Made by a program: the position numbers and the translations under genes. A stretch of DNA of 7,529 bases from Candidatus Bathyarchaeota archaeon (lineage in GTDB: Archaea > Thermoproteota > Bathyarchaeia > Bathyarchaeales > Bathycorpusculaceae). The DNA lies in contig JAGTQT010000065.1 of NCBI GenBank assembly GCA_018396615.1, positions 692 to 8,220 on the forward strand, written 5' to 3'. This document shows positions 6,434-7,529 of the stretch, one piece after another. The first letter of the stretch is position 1; each line of letters begins with the position of its first letter. Under the pieces are notes generated by a model. The model did no database searches. It was given only the letters and a program-made list of their open reading frames with translations, and had not been told where the DNA came from.

Positions 6434-6464
6434 CAGTTCAGTCAACACTCGATTCGAGCAAAGA

Positions 6465-7529
6465 ATGACGCCGTACAAAACGCTAGAAGTCTTTGGTCCA
6501 GAGCATGAGTACTCTATTGTGGATAATGAGCTAAAGCCTTTGCCTATCGTGGATAGGATTTTGAAGGGATTCCATGGTCGCATCGTAAACTCTGTGGAGC
6601 TACCGCGTTTCACAATTGGCAAGGAGCTTCAGCTTCATGTAATGGAGATCAAACCAAACGCTCCTTTCAGTTCCCCTGAAGTCTTTGAGGAGACCATGCA
6701 TGAAGCAGTAACGGCGATGGAGGAGCATGTTGAAAGTAAGTACAATGCGCATCTTCTTGGGATGGGAATGCATCCGCTTTTAACTCTTGATGAAACGCGC
6801 ATCTGGCCTCATAGACACAAGCAAATCTATGCGGCGTATAGCAAAATCTTTGATTTGAAAAGGCATGGGTGGCTTAACATTCAGAGTTTTCAGCTAAATC
6901 TTCCCTACTCAAATGAGAAAGACGGAGTTTTGCAGCATAATTTGCTTTCCAATTTATGCCCGTTTCTTGCAGCAATAGCTTCTGCATCGCCAATATTCGA
7001 GGGAAAACTAGGTTCGCATGTTGATAATAGACTTCACTTTTACATGGAAAATCAGCGAGAAGTGCGCTCAGTAACTGGTGATTTGGTTCCCGAGTATGTG
7101 TTTTCGCTGGCGCAGTATAAGAAGCAGATTATTGGTAGATACTCTTTTGATATGGCTAAAGCAGGAGCCGATAAGTGCATTTTGAATAAGGACTGGGTTA
7201 ACTCGCGAGGAGTAATCTTCAGGTTTGACCGAAAAGCTTTGGAAATAAGAGTGATGGATGAACAGGAATGCGTTAAATCCGATGTGGCGTTAAGCTGCTT
7301 CATCCGAGCTGTTCTACGAGGTTTTGTAAAAAACAGCAAAACGAGGCTTTTGTCGCATGAAACAATTGTGAAAAATCTAAAATCGGTTATAAAGCAAGGG
7401 TTAAAGGCGAATGTGGATCACCCAGATGGGCAGACAGCGCGCCAAGTTTGCCGTCATCTTTTAAAGGTAGCTTTTGAACATGCTGAGCCGGAAGAGAAAA
7501 AATATCTTCCACTGATCGCAAGGCGAATA
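6465..7529 (+). CDS. GCS2-type carboxylate-amine ligase (glutamate-cysteine ligase family), 3' end outside window
   Basis: The frame is open from ATG 6465 to the right edge (355 residues, no stop). The protein resembles the GCS2 family of glutamine-synthetase-fold ligases, which activate the gamma-carboxylate of glutamate (or another acid) with ATP and join it to an amine. Supporting segments are FGPEHEYSIVD (10-20) with the metal/ATP acids Glu13 and Glu15, LQLHVMEIKPNAPFSSP (55-71) with Glu61, LGMGMHPLLTLDETRIWP (98-115), the HGWLNIQSFQLNLPY block (134-148), and FRFDRKALEIRVMDEQEC (252-269) with Glu260, Arg262 and Asp265. I cannot tell whether cysteine is the acceptor, so I do not name it gshA. 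It is divergent from the RLAN/RimK pair across a shared promoter region; GCS2 and RLAN-RimK genes also neighbour each other in bacteria, as far as I recall. Residues after about 290 match less clearly. Confidence 0.85.
   Translation, partial: MTPYKTLEVFGPEHEYSIVDNELKPLPIVDRILKGFHGRIVNSVELPRFTIGKELQLHVMEIKPNAPFSSPEVFEETMHEAVTAMEEHVESKYNAHLLGMGMHPLLTLDETRIWPHRHKQIYAAYSKIFDLKRHGWLNIQSFQLNLPYSNEKDGVLQHNLLSNLCPFLAAIASASPIFEGKLGSHVDNRLHFYMENQREVRSVTGDLVPEYVFSLAQYKKQIIGRYSFDMAKAGADKCILNKDWVNSRGVIFRFDRKALEIRVMDEQECVKSDVALSCFIRAVLRGFVKNSKTRLLSHETIVKNLKSVIKQGLKANVDHPDGQTARQVCRHLLKVAFEHAEPEEKKYLPLIARRI

Noticed and set aside
6260..6622. 120-codon - strand frame across the RLAN/GCS2 promoter region
   Set aside because: It overlaps two well-supported genes and their shared promoter region, and its translation resembles no family.
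7052..7339. 95-codon - strand frame
   Set aside because: It lies wholly opposite the GCS2-type gene, whose conserved motifs explain this stretch.
6465..7529. Naming the + strand ligase as gshA (glutathione pathway)
   Set aside because: GCS2 members use varied substrates, no glutathione synthetase partner is seen, and the sequence does not show cysteine specificity.

Overview
The window looks like chromosomal DNA of an archaeon, most likely an uncultured TACK-type lineage; Bathyarchaeia would fit, but the lineage is a low-confidence guess. The reasons are two deoxyhypusine synthase family genes, A/T-rich TATA-like boxes about 25-35 bases before several starts, short or absent leaders, frequent GTG/TTG starts and dense packing. 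No rRNA, tRNA, CRISPR array, insertion sequence or long repeat is visible.

Left part (1-1326): the 3' end of an arginyl-tRNA synthetase gene (argS, + strand) meets deoC (deoxyribose-phosphate aldolase, - strand) tail to tail. A 237-base spacer follows, carrying divergent promoter-like elements for deoC and for the first DHS-family gene.

Middle (1327-3328): two deoxyhypusine synthase family genes converge and overlap by 8 bases at their 3' ends. The + strand copy is the divergent, bacterial-style DHS-like form. The - strand copy is close to canonical DHS, the enzyme that modifies aIF5A. Both keep the catalytic lysine, but their substrate-pocket residues differ.

Right part (3397-7529): a probable small-molecule or peptide synthesis locus. 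On the - strand, in transcription order, are an RLAN-type protein, a complete RimK-like ATP-grasp ligase overlapping it by 13 bases, a 12-TM MFS transporter, and then the canonical DHS. Divergently, from a shared 104-base promoter region, runs a GCS2-type carboxylate-amine ligase, cut by the window edge. RLAN plus RimK ATP-grasp, fused in the bacterial proteins I know, next to a GCS2 ligase suggests ATP-dependent formation of a glutamyl- or peptide-type product of unknown identity, with the transporter as a possible exporter or importer.

The most interesting observation is that the RLAN protein aligns along almost its whole length with the neighbouring RimK ligase while having lost every ATP- and metal-binding residue. 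It looks like a pseudoenzyme sister of its own operon partner.
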